Below, piece after piece: positions 9,180 to 18,424 of a stretch of DNA of 64,000 nucleotides. Both the position numbers and the translations under genes were made by a program. Below the pieces are notes generated by a model. That model ran no database searches. It was not told where the DNA came from and saw only the letters and a list, made by a program, of their open reading frames with translations. The first letter of the stretch is position 1; the number at the start of each line of letters is the position of its first letter. The DNA is from CAIWHR01 sp963713275 (GTDB taxonomy: Bacteria > Pseudomonadota > Gammaproteobacteria > Burkholderiales > Casimicrobiaceae): NCBI GenBank assembly GCA_963713275.1, contig CAVQLG010000009.1, forward strand, positions 62,001 to 126,000, given 5' to 3'.

Positions 9180-10114
9180 TCACGGCTCGACCCCGGCGGG
9201 TGCGACGGCAACCGCGCGCAGGACTTGCATCGGCCCGGTGCGGCGCAGGATTTCGAGCTCGGCGTCGCTGCGCACGAACAACGCGCCGGCGTAGGCCAGC
9301 GCGTTGACCGAAAGCGTCTCGAAGCACTCCTGCGCCCGCGGCACGAGCAGCATCCAGCGGCGCGTGGCCAGCAGGTTGTACGGGGCCGACTGGCGCGCTC
9401 CGTCGTTGCCGGGAACGCCGTGCAGGCCCACGGCGGCCAGCAACGCCTCGTAACGCGCCCGCAGCGCCTGCGCGCTCGCCGCAACATCCGCCACGCCCGC
9501 CTCGTCGCACCAGGCGAACCCGTGCCGGAACGGCAGCCCCGGCACGACGCAGGGGCCGGTCCGCTCGCGCACGGCGGCGAACACCGGCTCGATCGGCACG
9601 CCGGCGGAGCCATCGCCGAGCGGCAGCGCCACGAGCTGCAGGTGCTTGTGCGGCTGGCTTGCCCCGGCTGCCGCGCCGCCGTTGTAGAACGACAGGCCGT
9701 CGATCTCCCGCAGGCACGCCGCGAGGGCGAGGAAATCGTCGGCGCCGAGCAGCGTCTCCTGGGGCTCGAAACGACGCGTCACGATCAGCAGGTGGTGATC
9801 GATCACGCTGAACTTGTTGAGCAGTGCGACGTGGGTCGGCGTGAGGGTGGCGACCCACAGCGCGGGCTCGTAGGGAAGGAACGGGTTGCGCGGCACGCCC
9901 GCCGCGCCGGTTGCCGCGCGTCGTGCGGCATCCTTGGCTGCGAGGCTCGACACGCTGCGCACGACGAAGCGCACGCCCGCGTCGTCGAGCGTCCGGCGCT
10001 CGGTCGCGATCGGCTGCAATGCGCCCGAGTCCAGCGCGCTGCGGGCGCGACGCAGGGTTTGCCCCCACAGCGTTCCGGGGCGCAGGAGCACACGAGCGGT
10101 CGGCGGCGGGCGAC

Positions 10115-10118
<4 letters not shown>
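9180..10118 (-). CDS. Ap4A phosphorylase / ATP adenylyltransferase-like protein (HIT superfamily)
   Basis: 312 residues. The histidine-triad-like motif QPHKHLQ, the preceding SFYNGGAAAGASQPH stretch, the LNKFSVIDHHLLIVTRRFEPQ block and the C-terminal NLLATRRWMLLVPR match the Ap4A phosphorylase (ATP_transf/DUF4922) family, which cleaves diadenosine tetraphosphate to ADP + ATP. The middle His of the triad is the nucleotidylated residue in the family. I chose the GTG at 10118, which overlaps the yjbQ stop as GTGA; a second in-frame GTG at 10091 would shorten it by 9 residues. It is the last gene of the minus-strand block running down from 16242. Confidence 0.82.
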
Positions 10119-10540
<422 letters not shown>

Positions 10541-10584
10541 GCGCTCCGTCAGGGCCGGCGCGAGTGCGCAATCCGTTCCGGCCG

Positions 10585-12813
10585 TCAGTACTCGATGCGC
10601 GCGAGATACGTGGACTGGGAGGCTTCCCGCGCTTCCTTGAGGGTCCGGATGCCGCGCTCGGCGAGCAGCGGGATCAGGCGCAGGAAGATCTGGCCGGTGA
10701 CGATCGCGTCGCCGAGCGCGGTGTGGCGCCCGATGATGTGCACGCCCAGGCGCTCCGCGATCGACTCGAGCCCGTGCCCTTCGAGGCTGGGGTGGATCAG
10801 CACCGACAGAAGCAGCGTGTCGAGCACCGGCTGCGTGAAGCGGACGCCGGTCGCCGCCTCCTTGAGTTGCAGGAAGCGCATGTCGAAGGCGGCGTTGTGC
10901 GCCACCAGCACGGTCTCCTCGCCAAACTGCCGGAACGCGGGCAGCACCTTGTCGATCGTGGGCTGGCCTTCGAGCATCGCGTCGTCGATCCCGGTGATCT
11001 CGGCCGCCTTGGGCGACATCGGGCGGCCGGGATCGACCAACTGCTCGAACGCCTCGCTCTCGAGCAGGCGTCCGTTGACGATGCGCACGGCCCCGAGGGA
11101 GACGATCTCATCGCCGGTGGACGGGGAGAGGCCGGTGGTCTCGGTGTCGAACACCGTGTACTGGAGCTCGGTCAGGAGCCGGTTGTCGAGCTCCGGCGTC
11201 TGGCCGGGCTGGTGGAAGAGGTCGAAGTCGTAGTACTCGGGCCGGCTCTCGGTGCCCGAGGGCGTGGGAAGGGCAGCGTCCTCGGGCCGCGCCAGCGGGA
11301 TCGCGATGCGGAAGAACTCGCGGAACGAAGGCTTGTGGATCTGATACCAGATCTCGGCGTCGTGGCGCGCGATCACCTCGGCGAGCGTGGTCGGGTACGC
11401 CTCGCCCGCCGCCGCCAGCGGGTCGGTCTGCCAGGCCATCTGGGTTTCGACGCCCAGGGGGGCGCCGGTCCAGATGAGATCGAGGTGCGCGAGCGTACCG
11501 GCTTCGGCAAGCGCGAAACGGACCTCGCGGACCTCGAACTCGTCCTTCAGGCGGCGTGCGACGTACGCCAGCGCCTGAATCAGCGAATAGCTGTCCACCT
11601 TCAGCCAGATCGTCTCGTCGATCTCCTCGAGTTTGGTGCGCAGTCCCAGCAGGGTCTCGATCTGGCGGCGTGCCGCCTGGATGAGGTCCAGGCCGCGCAT
11701 TTCCTCGAGCGGCCACTCGGTCTTGAGCGAGTCCGAGTACTCGACCGCAGTCCGGTCGAGGCGGGCGGAGAGCATGCTGGCCTCGTCGCGGACGATGCCC
11801 AGAAAGCGCGCCTGGGCCACGGCCTCCATGTCCGGGTACGACGTGATCATCTCCACCGCGGCGCGCATGTTGGCGAGCGACGCCCGCGTGCCCTCGGTCA
11901 GTGTCTGCAGGAGCCGGTCGCGGCGGCCGCTGCGGTCGATGCTGCGGGTGATGTCCTCGAACAGCAGCACGAAACCGGTCATCGCGCGCTTCGCCGCCGC
12001 CTTGGCGGCCGGCGCCGGGGCGAACACCGGGGCGAGCTGGATGCGCACAAGCTGCCCCGATGGCGCCGTCGACACGAAGCTCGCCACGGGCGCGGCGTCG
12101 CCGTGCTTGAGCAACTCCTGGGTGCGCTCGAGCCCGTGGATGATCAGGTTGCGGTCGAAGATCGCGAAGACGGAGCGCCCCAGGCCGATCAGGCTGTGCG
12201 CGCGCAGCCCCGGGGGGGCGCTTTCCAGCGGTCGGCGCAACAGCCGCTCGGCGCGCGCGTTGTAGAGCAGCACCCGGCCTTCGACGTTGCAGACGACCAC
12301 GCTCTGGGCGAGCTCGGACATAAGCGCCGCAAGCCGGTTGCGTTCCTCCTCGATCCGGGCGTTCGCTTCGTGGATGCGCTGCGCGACGTCGCGCTGCAGC
12401 GCCTCGTGAGCGGCGGCGAAATCGTTGACGATCCGTGCCAGCTCCCGGTTCTCGCGGGAGCCTTGCGGTTCGACGCGGTGGGCCGCGTTGGCGGAAAGGA
12501 TGATGCGCGCGGACTCGGCGAGCCGGCGCGGCGCGACGACATAGTGCTGCAGCAGCGGCGGCAGGACGGCGCCCAGGGGAAGGACGATGACGACCGCGAT
12601 CAGCGCAGCGGCTCCGATGCGCTCCTGGTCCTCAAGGATGGGCCGCAGCGCCGCCTGCTCCGCGGGGTCGAGCGTCGAAGCGGCAACCGCGAGCAGCAGC
12701 GCGAACAGCCCGATGAGCAGCAGCCACGCGCCGCCGACGAGCGCGACGTAGAGCACCCAGTCGCGGCGCCCGGTGCGCCGGTTCCGCCCGTCCGCGGTCG
12801 ATCCGGCGGTCAT
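10585..12813 (-). CDS. membrane PAS / degenerate histidine-kinase-like protein fused to a DnaQ-type 3'-5' exonuclease
   Basis: 742 residues. Order: two TM helices (~19-46 and ~68-92), a HAMP-like juxtamembrane helix and coiled coil (~100-165), a PAS domain (~165-290), a helical kinase-like region (~310-530), and a DEDDh exonuclease (554-742). The exonuclease residues are all visible: D556 and E558 in FDTETTG, D644 in HNAAFDMRF, H697 and D702 in HTALGDA. The kinase-like part lacks the phospho-accepting His where an H-box is expected (GTRASLANMRAAVEM), and I see no N or G boxes. The ATG at 12813 overlaps the receiver's stop (ATGA), so the two are co-translated. It could be a regulated nuclease on DNA or RNA, or a pseudokinase scaffold. 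The substrate is unknown. Confidence 0.85.
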   Translation of the reverse strand: MTAGSTADGRNRRTGRRDWVLYVALVGGAWLLLIGLFALLLAVAASTLDPAEQAALRPILEDQERIGAAALIAVVIVLPLGAVLPPLLQHYVVAPRRLAESARIILSANAAHRVEPQGSRENRELARIVNDFAAAHEALQRDVAQRIHEANARIEEERNRLAALMSELAQSVVVCNVEGRVLLYNARAERLLRRPLESAPPGLRAHSLIGLGRSVFAIFDRNLIIHGLERTQELLKHGDAAPVASFVSTAPSGQLVRIQLAPVFAPAPAAKAAAKRAMTGFVLLFEDITRSIDRSGRRDRLLQTLTEGTRASLANMRAAVEMITSYPDMEAVAQARFLGIVRDEASMLSARLDRTAVEYSDSLKTEWPLEEMRGLDLIQAARRQIETLLGLRTKLEEIDETIWLKVDSYSLIQALAYVARRLKDEFEVREVRFALAEAGTLAHLDLIWTGAPLGVETQMAWQTDPLAAAGEAYPTTLAEVIARHDAEIWYQIHKPSFREFFRIAIPLARPEDAALPTPSGTESRPEYYDFDLFHQPGQTPELDNRLLTELQYTVFDTETTGLSPSTGDEIVSLGAVRIVNGRLLESEAFEQLVDPGRPMSPKAAEITGIDDAMLEGQPTIDKVLPAFRQFGEETVLVAHNAAFDMRFLQLKEAATGVRFTQPVLDTLLLSVLIHPSLEGHGLESIAERLGVHIIGRHTALGDAIVTGQIFLRLIPLLAERGIRTLKEAREASQSTYLARIEY

Positions 12814-13178
12814 TCGGCCAAGAGCTCCTGGATCTGCGCGACGAGGTCCCGGGTCGAGAACGGCTTGGTCACGTAGGCGTCGGCGCCCACGGCGAGGCCC
12901 TTGCTGACCTCGACTTCGCGGCCCTTGGCGGACACCATGACGATCTTGACCCGTAGCCCGTCCGGGCCTGCGCGCACCTTCTGGCACACGTCGTAGCCGC
13001 TCATCTGCGGCATCATGACGTCGAGCAGCATCAGGTCCGGATTGAAATCGGCGACCGCCGCGAGCGCTTCGACGCCGTTGCCGGCCACGCGCACGTCGTA
13101 GCCTTTCTGCCGCATCAGAAACTCGAGCGAAGCGACGATGTTGGCCTCATCGTCCACGATCAGGACTCTCTTTACCAT
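12810..13178 (-). CDS. single-domain response regulator (CheY-like receiver)
   Basis: 122 residues with only a receiver domain. It has the acidic pair in VDDEAN, the phospho-acceptor D53 in LLLDVMMP, a Ser in the MVSAKG switch position and the conserved Lys in VTKPFS. There is no DNA-binding output domain, so the signal must pass to another protein by contact. The downstream membrane exonuclease fusion, whose start overlaps this stop by 4 nt, is the obvious candidate partner. The kinase upstream (13272-16007) is the likely phosphodonor. Confidence 0.92.
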   Translation of the reverse strand: MVKRVLIVDDEANIVASLEFLMRQKGYDVRVAGNGVEALAAVADFNPDLMLLDVMMPQMSGYDVCQKVRAGPDGLRVKIVMVSAKGREVEVSKGLAVGADAYVTKPFSTRDLVAQIQELLAE

Positions 13179-13271
13179 CGTTCCTCCATGGCCCTGCGGA
13201 CGCTCGCCGCCGGTTCGTTGTCGTGTTCGGGGGGCGAGCCGCAGAAGCGCTGCGCCTTGGTCGCCGCGGCC

Positions 13272-16007
13272 TCAACGATTCCCGAGCGGCAGCGCAAAGA
13301 TGAATTTTGCACCCTGTCCGGCCTCGCTTTCCACCCACAGCCGCCCGCCGAGATGCTCGATGATCTGGCGGCTGATCGGCAACCCCAGGCCGGTGCCGTG
13401 CGGCTTGTCCGTCAGCGTGTCCCCGGCCTGGCGGAACTTCTCGAAGATCTTCGCCTGGTCGCGGGCGGGAACGCCGGGCCCGTTGTCCGTCACGCTGACC
13501 CTGAGCTCGCCGTCGCGCGCGGTGAGCGCGACGTTCACCCGCCCGGTGTCGGCAGCGACGAACTTCACGGCGTTGGACAGGAGATTGAGGATCACCTGCA
13601 CCAGCCGGTCGCGATCGGCCTGGATCGGCGGCACGTCGCCGTCGAAGTGGGTGTCGAGGCTCACGTTCTTCTCGCGAAAGAGCTGGCTGGTCGCATCGAT
13701 CGCCTCGTCGATCACTTCCTTCAGGTCCACGCTGGCGACCGTCCACTCGGCGCGCCCCGAATCGAGCTTCGCGAGGTCCAGCACCTGGTTGATGAGGCGC
13801 GTCAGTCGCTGGCTTTCCTTGATGATGATCGCCAGGAACCGCATTCGCTCGGCGGCATCGAGGTCCGGATTGTCGTGGAGGATCTCCGAAAACGCCCGGA
13901 TCGAGGTCAGCGGCGTGCGCAGTTCATGGGTGACGGTCGACACGAAATCGTCCTTCATCCGGTCGAGCTCCTGCAGCCGCTCGTTGGCGGCCCGCAGCTC
14001 GGCGGTCACCGCCTCGAGCGCGCGCGACTTGCGCTCGAGCTCGTGGCTGTGGGAGATGATCTGCGAGGCCTCGTTCAGCATCGAGCGCATCTCCACCGGC
14101 GTGAGCACCTCCTCCCGCACCGTCGAGGCGATCATGATCCGGGCCGACGCGCCGCCGATCGCGCCGGCGAGGGCGGTTTCGGCGTAGTGGACGAAGCCGG
14201 CGTCGGCGACGAGGCCGGCCGGAGCGTGGAGGCCACGCCGCTGCGCGTAGTCGGCGACCAACGCCGCGGCGCGCGCCGGGCCGAGGAAGCGACCGAGCAG
14301 CGCGTTCAGCTGGGGCAGCGACGCCGTTCCTTTCCAGAAGTGTCCGGGCAGACCCTCGTCGCCGTGCTTGTAGATGTCGACGAAACGCGCGGCCTGCGCC
14401 TGCTCGGCGACGCCGGGACGCGTCAGCACCGACACGCCGACGTACGCACCCACGTTGGCGACCATGGTCCAGAGCATCGCGTGGGTGATCTCGTCGAGTC
14501 CGGAAAGGCCGAGGAACGCGTGCGGCCGCAGCAGCGCGATGCCCCAGGGGCCCTCATGCACGAAGCCCGCCGGCAGCCAGCCGGACTTGGCGAAAGACGG
14601 CAGCAGGAGCGTGTAGAGCCAGACGGCGAATCCCGCGCCGAGGCCGGCCAGCGCGCCCCGGCGCGTAGCGCCCTTCCAGTAGAGCCCGCCGAGGACGACC
14701 GGCGCGAACTGCGCCACGCCGGCGAAGGAGATGAGTCCGATGGCGACCAGCGCGTAGGCTTCGCCGGCGATCCGGAAATAGGCGTAGCCCAGCAGGATCA
14801 CGGCGACGATCGCCCCGCGCCGGATGCTCAGCAGCAGCCGCGACAGGTCCTCGCGCTCGGCGAGCCGCAAGGCGCGCAGCCGCAACAGCACGGGCATCAC
14901 GAGGTCGTTGCAGACCATCGTCGACAGCGCGATGGTCTCGACGATGACCATCCCGGTCGCGGCCGAGAGTCCGCCGATGAACACCAGCAAGGCCAGCGCC
15001 TGCTGCTGCCGGGCCATCGGCAGCGTCAGCACGAACGTGTCCGCGTCGACCGACTCCGCGCCGAGGGTGAGGACGCCGCCAAAGGCGATCGGCACGACGA
15101 AGACGTTGATCGCGAGCATGTAGAGCGGGAACAGCCACACCGCACGGCGCAGGTGGTCCTCGTCCACGTTCTCGACGACGGCCACCTGGAACTGCCGCGG
15201 CAGGAACATCACCGCGAGCCCCGACAGGAGCAGGAGCCACGCCCAGGCGGAATAGGCGGCGGGCGCCGACAGCGGGTTGAGGAGTGGCGCCAGCTGCGCG
15301 TTTGCCGCCGCCCGACCGAAGAGGTCGGCGAGTCCGTCGAAGATCCCCCAGGTGACGAAGGCGCCCACGGCCAGGAACGCGAAGAGCTTGACGATCGACT
15401 CGAAGGCGATCGCCGCCACCATGCCCTCGTGCCGCTCGGACGCGTCGAGGTGGCGGGTTCCGAACAGGATCGTGAACGCGGCGAGCAAGAGCGCGACCCA
15501 GAACGCGGTGTCCGCCACGACCGGCACCGTCGCCGCGTCCGCGGGCATCACGATCTCGGGATAGCGGACCAGGATCGCGTAGCTCGTCGACACCGCCTTG
15601 AGCTGCAGCGCGATGTAGGGGATGACCCCGATGACGGCGATGACGGTGACGAGGCCCGCGAGCAGCGCGCTCTTGCCGTAGCGGGAGGACACGAAGTCGG
15701 CGAGCGAGGTGATCCGGTGCGCCTTGCTGATGCGGATGATCTTGCGCGTGACGATCCACCACAGCGCCATGACGAGCGTCGGCCCCAGGTAGATCGGCAG
15801 GAAGCCCACCCCGTCGGTAGCGGCGCGGCCGACGCTGCCGTAGAACGTCCACGCGGTGGCGTAGACGGCCAGCGAGAGCGCGTAGATCGTCGGGTTGGCG
15901 ATGAGCGAGCGGCCGCGGTCGGCGCGCCGGTCGGCGTAGTGCGCGAGCGCGAAGAGGACGCCGACGTAGGCCAGTCCGACCGGAATGATGACCCAGCCGG
16001 TCAGCAT
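13272..16007 (-). CDS. Na+/solute symporter-type sensor histidine kinase (CrbS/CbrA-like)
   Basis: 911 residues. The N-terminal ~500 form about 13 TM helices of the sodium:solute symporter fold, starting MLTGWVIIPVGLAYVG. A PAS-like/STAC linker follows, then a HisKA domain with phospho-accepting H694 in STVTHELRTPL and a HATPase with N box (LNLLSNAVKF), G1 (DNGPGVP) and G2 (GTGLGLPIS). This architecture is that of CrbS and CbrA, which sense acetate or other carbon/nitrogen status in other Proteobacteria. The ligand here is not predictable. The ATG at 16007 follows the small membrane gene by 31 nt. The cognate receiver is 93 nt downstream. Confidence 0.92.
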   Translation of the reverse strand: MLTGWVIIPVGLAYVGVLFALAHYADRRADRGRSLIANPTIYALSLAVYATAWTFYGSVGRAATDGVGFLPIYLGPTLVMALWWIVTRKIIRISKAHRITSLADFVSSRYGKSALLAGLVTVIAVIGVIPYIALQLKAVSTSYAILVRYPEIVMPADAATVPVVADTAFWVALLLAAFTILFGTRHLDASERHEGMVAAIAFESIVKLFAFLAVGAFVTWGIFDGLADLFGRAAANAQLAPLLNPLSAPAAYSAWAWLLLLSGLAVMFLPRQFQVAVVENVDEDHLRRAVWLFPLYMLAINVFVVPIAFGGVLTLGAESVDADTFVLTLPMARQQQALALLVFIGGLSAATGMVIVETIALSTMVCNDLVMPVLLRLRALRLAEREDLSRLLLSIRRGAIVAVILLGYAYFRIAGEAYALVAIGLISFAGVAQFAPVVLGGLYWKGATRRGALAGLGAGFAVWLYTLLLPSFAKSGWLPAGFVHEGPWGIALLRPHAFLGLSGLDEITHAMLWTMVANVGAYVGVSVLTRPGVAEQAQAARFVDIYKHGDEGLPGHFWKGTASLPQLNALLGRFLGPARAAALVADYAQRRGLHAPAGLVADAGFVHYAETALAGAIGGASARIMIASTVREEVLTPVEMRSMLNEASQIISHSHELERKSRALEAVTAELRAANERLQELDRMKDDFVSTVTHELRTPLTSIRAFSEILHDNPDLDAAERMRFLAIIIKESQRLTRLINQVLDLAKLDSGRAEWTVASVDLKEVIDEAIDATSQLFREKNVSLDTHFDGDVPPIQADRDRLVQVILNLLSNAVKFVAADTGRVNVALTARDGELRVSVTDNGPGVPARDQAKIFEKFRQAGDTLTDKPHGTGLGLPISRQIIEHLGGRLWVESEAGQGAKFIFALPLGNR

Positions 16008-16038
16008 CGACGCACCGCTTTCGAAACGCGCGCGCCGA

Positions 16039-16242
16039 TCACGGCCGCCGGCTGCGGTCGACCACGGCGGCGAGCAGCGCGATCAGCGTGCCCCAGGCGA
16101 CGAAGATGTACGCATACAGCGCGGGAATCCCGAACAGCGTCCCGCGGCCGTTGAACAGCAGCAGCAGCGGATAATCGAACAGCAGCGCCCCCAGCAGGAA
16201 CGTCGCCACCAGGCTTTGCGTCTTGGGCGGCGGTTTCGGCAT
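16039..16242 (-). CDS. small two-helix membrane protein preceding the symporter kinase
   Basis: 67 residues: a short Pro/Lys N-terminus, two TM helices (~11-29 and ~40-60) separated by a GRGTLFGIP loop, and a basic RSRRP end, so both termini are probably cytoplasmic. It is first in the minus-strand operon, 31 nt before the symporter-kinase. Small membrane subunits often accompany sodium:solute symporters, so an accessory or stabilising role is plausible. I do not recognise a named family. Confidence 0.7.
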   Translation of the reverse strand: MPKPPPKTQSLVATFLLGALLFDYPLLLLFNGRGTLFGIPALYAYIFVAWGTLIALLAAVVDRSRRP

Positions 16243-16267
16243 GATTCCCCCTCGCGGTTGGGCCTCG

Positions 16268-16284
16268 CTGGCAGAATACTAGCA
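16268..16284 (+). promoter_or_regulatory. possible sigma54 (-24/-12) promoter
   Basis: CTGGCA at 16268-16273 and TAGCA at 16280-16284 give the invariant GG-N10-GC spacing (GG 16270-16271, GC 16282-16283). It points toward the sirtuin gene, whose GTG is 89 nt downstream. The -12 side has TAGC rather than TTGC, so this is a weak candidate. Confidence 0.25.
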
Positions 16285-16372
16285 AGAAGCGCGGGCGGAA
16301 CCCGCGGCGCGGCTTGGCGCTCGGGCGCGGCCGCTGGCCGACGAAGGCGAAGGGCATCGAGGAGACGACGCG

Positions 16373-17218
16373 GTGGGCGCGACGGCGAGCGGCGGCGAGG
16401 CGGATGACGGAATCGCGCGGGCAGCGGCGCTGTTCGCGGCGGCGGACGGTCTCCTGATCGCAGCGGGCGCCGGCATGGGCGTCGATTCCGGCCTGCCCGA
16501 CTTCCGCGGCCCGCAGGGCTTCTGGCGGGCCTACCCGGCGCTGGGAAGGCGGGGGATCCGGTTCGAGCGCATCGCGAACCCACGTGCCTTCGCCGCGGAC
16601 CCGGAACTGGCTTGGGGATTCTACGGCCACCGCCTGAACCTCTACCGCACCACCCGCCCGCACCGCGGGTTCGCGCTGCTGCGCTCGCTCGCTCGCCGTC
16701 TATCCCACGGCGCCTTCGTGTTCACGAGCAACGTCGACGGCCAGTTCCAGGCGGCAGGGTTTGCGCCTTCGCAGGTTTGCGAAGTGCACGGCTCGATTCA
16801 CCATCTGCAATGCGCTGCGGATTGCCGGGGCTCGATCTGGCCGGCTGAAACCTTGCGCCCGGTGATCGACGACGAAGCGTGCCGGCTGCGCTCGCCGCTG
16901 CCACGCTGTCCCGACTGCGGCGCGCTCGCGCGGCCCAACATCCTGATGTTCGACGACGGGGACTGGGTCGCGACGCGCAGCGCACAGCAGGAGGAGCGCC
17001 TTCGCGCCTGGCTGCGGCGCGCAAGCCGTCCTCTGGTCATCGAACTGGGTGCCGGGACGAACGTCGCCACCGTGCGCCGCTTCAGCGAGCACTTCGCGCC
17101 AGCACTCGTCCGCGTCAATCCCGCCGACTCGACGCTCCCGGCGGGAGGCGGCGTCGCTCTGGCGCTCGGCGCGCAAGCGGCGATCGAGCGGATCGCCGCG
17201 GCGGTGGAATCGGGCTGA
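16373..17218 (+). CDS. SIR2-family NAD-dependent protein deacylase (sirtuin)
   Basis: 281 residues. NAD-binding motifs are present: GAGMGVDSGLPDFRG (~31-45), TSNVDGQF, and the catalytic His in EVHGSIHHLQC. Zinc is expected from the CAADC and CPDC pairs. The GARxS-like region is followed by LARPNILMFDDGDW. Sirtuins remove acyl groups from lysine using NAD+, giving O-acyl-ADP-ribose and nicotinamide. The start is GTG 16373, with GGAG at 16361-16364. It is divergent from the symporter-kinase operon. If that kinase senses acetate like CrbS, a deacetylase next door would fit acetyl-CoA synthetase control, but this is only inference. Confidence 0.9.
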   Translation: MGATASGGEADDGIARAAALFAAADGLLIAAGAGMGVDSGLPDFRGPQGFWRAYPALGRRGIRFERIANPRAFAADPELAWGFYGHRLNLYRTTRPHRGFALLRSLARRLSHGAFVFTSNVDGQFQAAGFAPSQVCEVHGSIHHLQCAADCRGSIWPAETLRPVIDDEACRLRSPLPRCPDCGALARPNILMFDDGDWVATRSAQQEERLRAWLRRASRPLVIELGAGTNVATVRRFSEHFAPALVRVNPADSTLPAGGGVALALGAQAAIERIAAAVESG

Positions 17219-17222
17219 CGGC

Positions 17223-17262
17223 TCGGGGCCGCGCGTGGGCAGCCGACGCTGCCGTGCCCCGA
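17223..17262. terminator. nested hairpin between convergent sirtuin and bactofilin genes
   Basis: The outer stem TCGGGGC/GCCCCGA encloses a perfect inner hairpin, GGCAGC-CGAC-GCTGCC (17238-17253). It lies in the 79-bp gap between the two convergent 3' ends. There is no U-tract on either strand, so it may act only as an mRNA end-protector or a weak bidirectional terminator. Confidence 0.4.
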
Positions 17263-17297
17263 ACGGCGACGCGGCGGCGCGAACCGCGAACGCAGGG

Positions 17298-18008
17298 TCA
17301 GCCGGCGACCGCCGTGCGCGCCTCGCCGGGCAGGTCGCGGCCTTGGCCCGGCGCTGCGTCGCCCGCGGTGGGCATGGCCCCGGCGCGGGTGGGCGCATCG
17401 AGCTGGCGGACGTCGCCATTCACCTCGCCGCCCTCGGCGACGACCAGCTTGCCGTAGCGGATCGTCCCGCAGACGCGTCCGGTGCCATGGACCACCAGGC
17501 GGGTCCGCGCGGTGATCTCGCCGGTGAACTCGCCGTGGATCTCGGCGACGTCGATGGTTGCGGTCCCGGTCAGTCGTCCCGGCTTGGCGATTTCGATCGC
17601 TTTGCTGACGACATTCGCTTCGACCTGGCCTTCGACGACGAGCACGTCGCAATCGCAGATCTCGACGCCCTTGAGCTTGATGTTGACGCCGACGAACAGT
17701 TTGCTGGTTGGCGCTTCCGTCGTCTCGCCGGTCGCCGCGGTCGGGTTGCGCGCTGCGAGTCCGGCCGGCTCGGTGGCGATCGTTACCGGGGCGTCTGCCC
17801 CGCGCGCCGCCGAACCGGCGGGACGGGCCGCGGACGCTGTGGCCGTGCTTGCGATGGACACCGGCGGCGCGACGGCGTGCGGCGGCGTCGCCGCGGCGGA
17901 CGGCGCGGACGACAACGCGGCGAACGCAGGCGACAGCGCGGCGCCGAACGTGGGCGTCAGCTTGTTGCGGGCATTGGGGAGGGGCGGGGAACGGTTCAAT
18001 CCGAGCAT
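17298..18008 (-). CDS. bactofilin-family polymer-forming protein
   Basis: 236 residues. The first ~120 are low-complexity Ala/Pro/Thr-rich sequence. Residues ~130-215 are the bactofilin core, a repetitive beta-helix pattern with spaced Gly and hydrophobics (LVVEGQVEANV, LTGTATIDVAEIHGEFTGEI, GTIRYGKLVVAEGGEVNGDV). Bactofilins self-assemble into filaments that organise cell-envelope enzymes. The ATG at 18008 is preceded by AAGGAG with 7-nt spacing, which clearly fixes the start despite an open frame further upstream. The long disordered N-terminus is unusual compared with the ~150-residue family average. Confidence 0.85.
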   Translation of the reverse strand: MLGLNRSPPLPNARNKLTPTFGAALSPAFAALSSAPSAAATPPHAVAPPVSIASTATASAARPAGSAARGADAPVTIATEPAGLAARNPTAATGETTEAPTSKLFVGVNIKLKGVEICDCDVLVVEGQVEANVVSKAIEIAKPGRLTGTATIDVAEIHGEFTGEITARTRLVVHGTGRVCGTIRYGKLVVAEGGEVNGDVRQLDAPTRAGAMPTAGDAAPGQGRDLPGEARTAVAG

Positions 18009-18272
18009 CGTGGGCTCCTTGCGCGTGATCGCCAGCAGTGATGACGATGTCATTGTGAGCCGCCGGCGCGGATTGCGCAACACACGCTGCGCGCCACAGG
18101 CTGTAGCGGTCAACGGTGATGCACCCTCACGCCCGCGCTGCCCACCCCGGGGCGCCGTCTCCTGCCGCCCGCGGCGGGGATTCGCGCGGGCTCCGGTATC
18201 GCACCTGCACCGAACGGGGAACCTGCGGCCCAGGTTGAACGGTGCTGCCCAGCGCGCCTCGCGCCGCAGCGC

Positions 18273-18424
18273 GGTCAGAGCCTGTGAGAAGATCTGCTGC
18301 GCGGGCGGTCTGCGTCGTTGCTCACTCGCTCACTCCTCGCCTATCTACTTGATATGTCTCGTCGTTCGCTCGTTCGCGCCTAGCATCCCATCCCGCTCGC
18401 GACGATTTCTTCACCGGCTCTCAG
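18273..18424. repeat. MITE-like or REP-like element with imperfect terminal inverted repeats
   Basis: The left end reads AGAGCCTGTGAGAAGATC and the right end, read on the opposite strand, AGAGCCGGTGAAGAAATC. The element is about 150 bp and fills the 3' part of the 412-bp gap between the VWA and bactofilin genes; its right end covers the VWA stop codon. The interior carries CTCACTCGCTCACTCC and is lower in GC than its surroundings. A 31-bp partial copy of the left end lies at 9115-9145. I see no coding capacity. The remaining gap (18009-18272) shows no gene. Confidence 0.5.

Noticed and set aside
10564..12876. Plus-strand open frame opposite the PAS/exonuclease gene
   Set aside because: The real gene is on the minus strand with conserved DEDDh residues; the plus reading is Arg/Gly/Val repeats.
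13188..16154. Plus-strand open frame opposite the symporter-kinase
   Set aside because: His/Arg/Asp-rich shadow of a gene with clear HisKA and HATPase motifs on the other strand.
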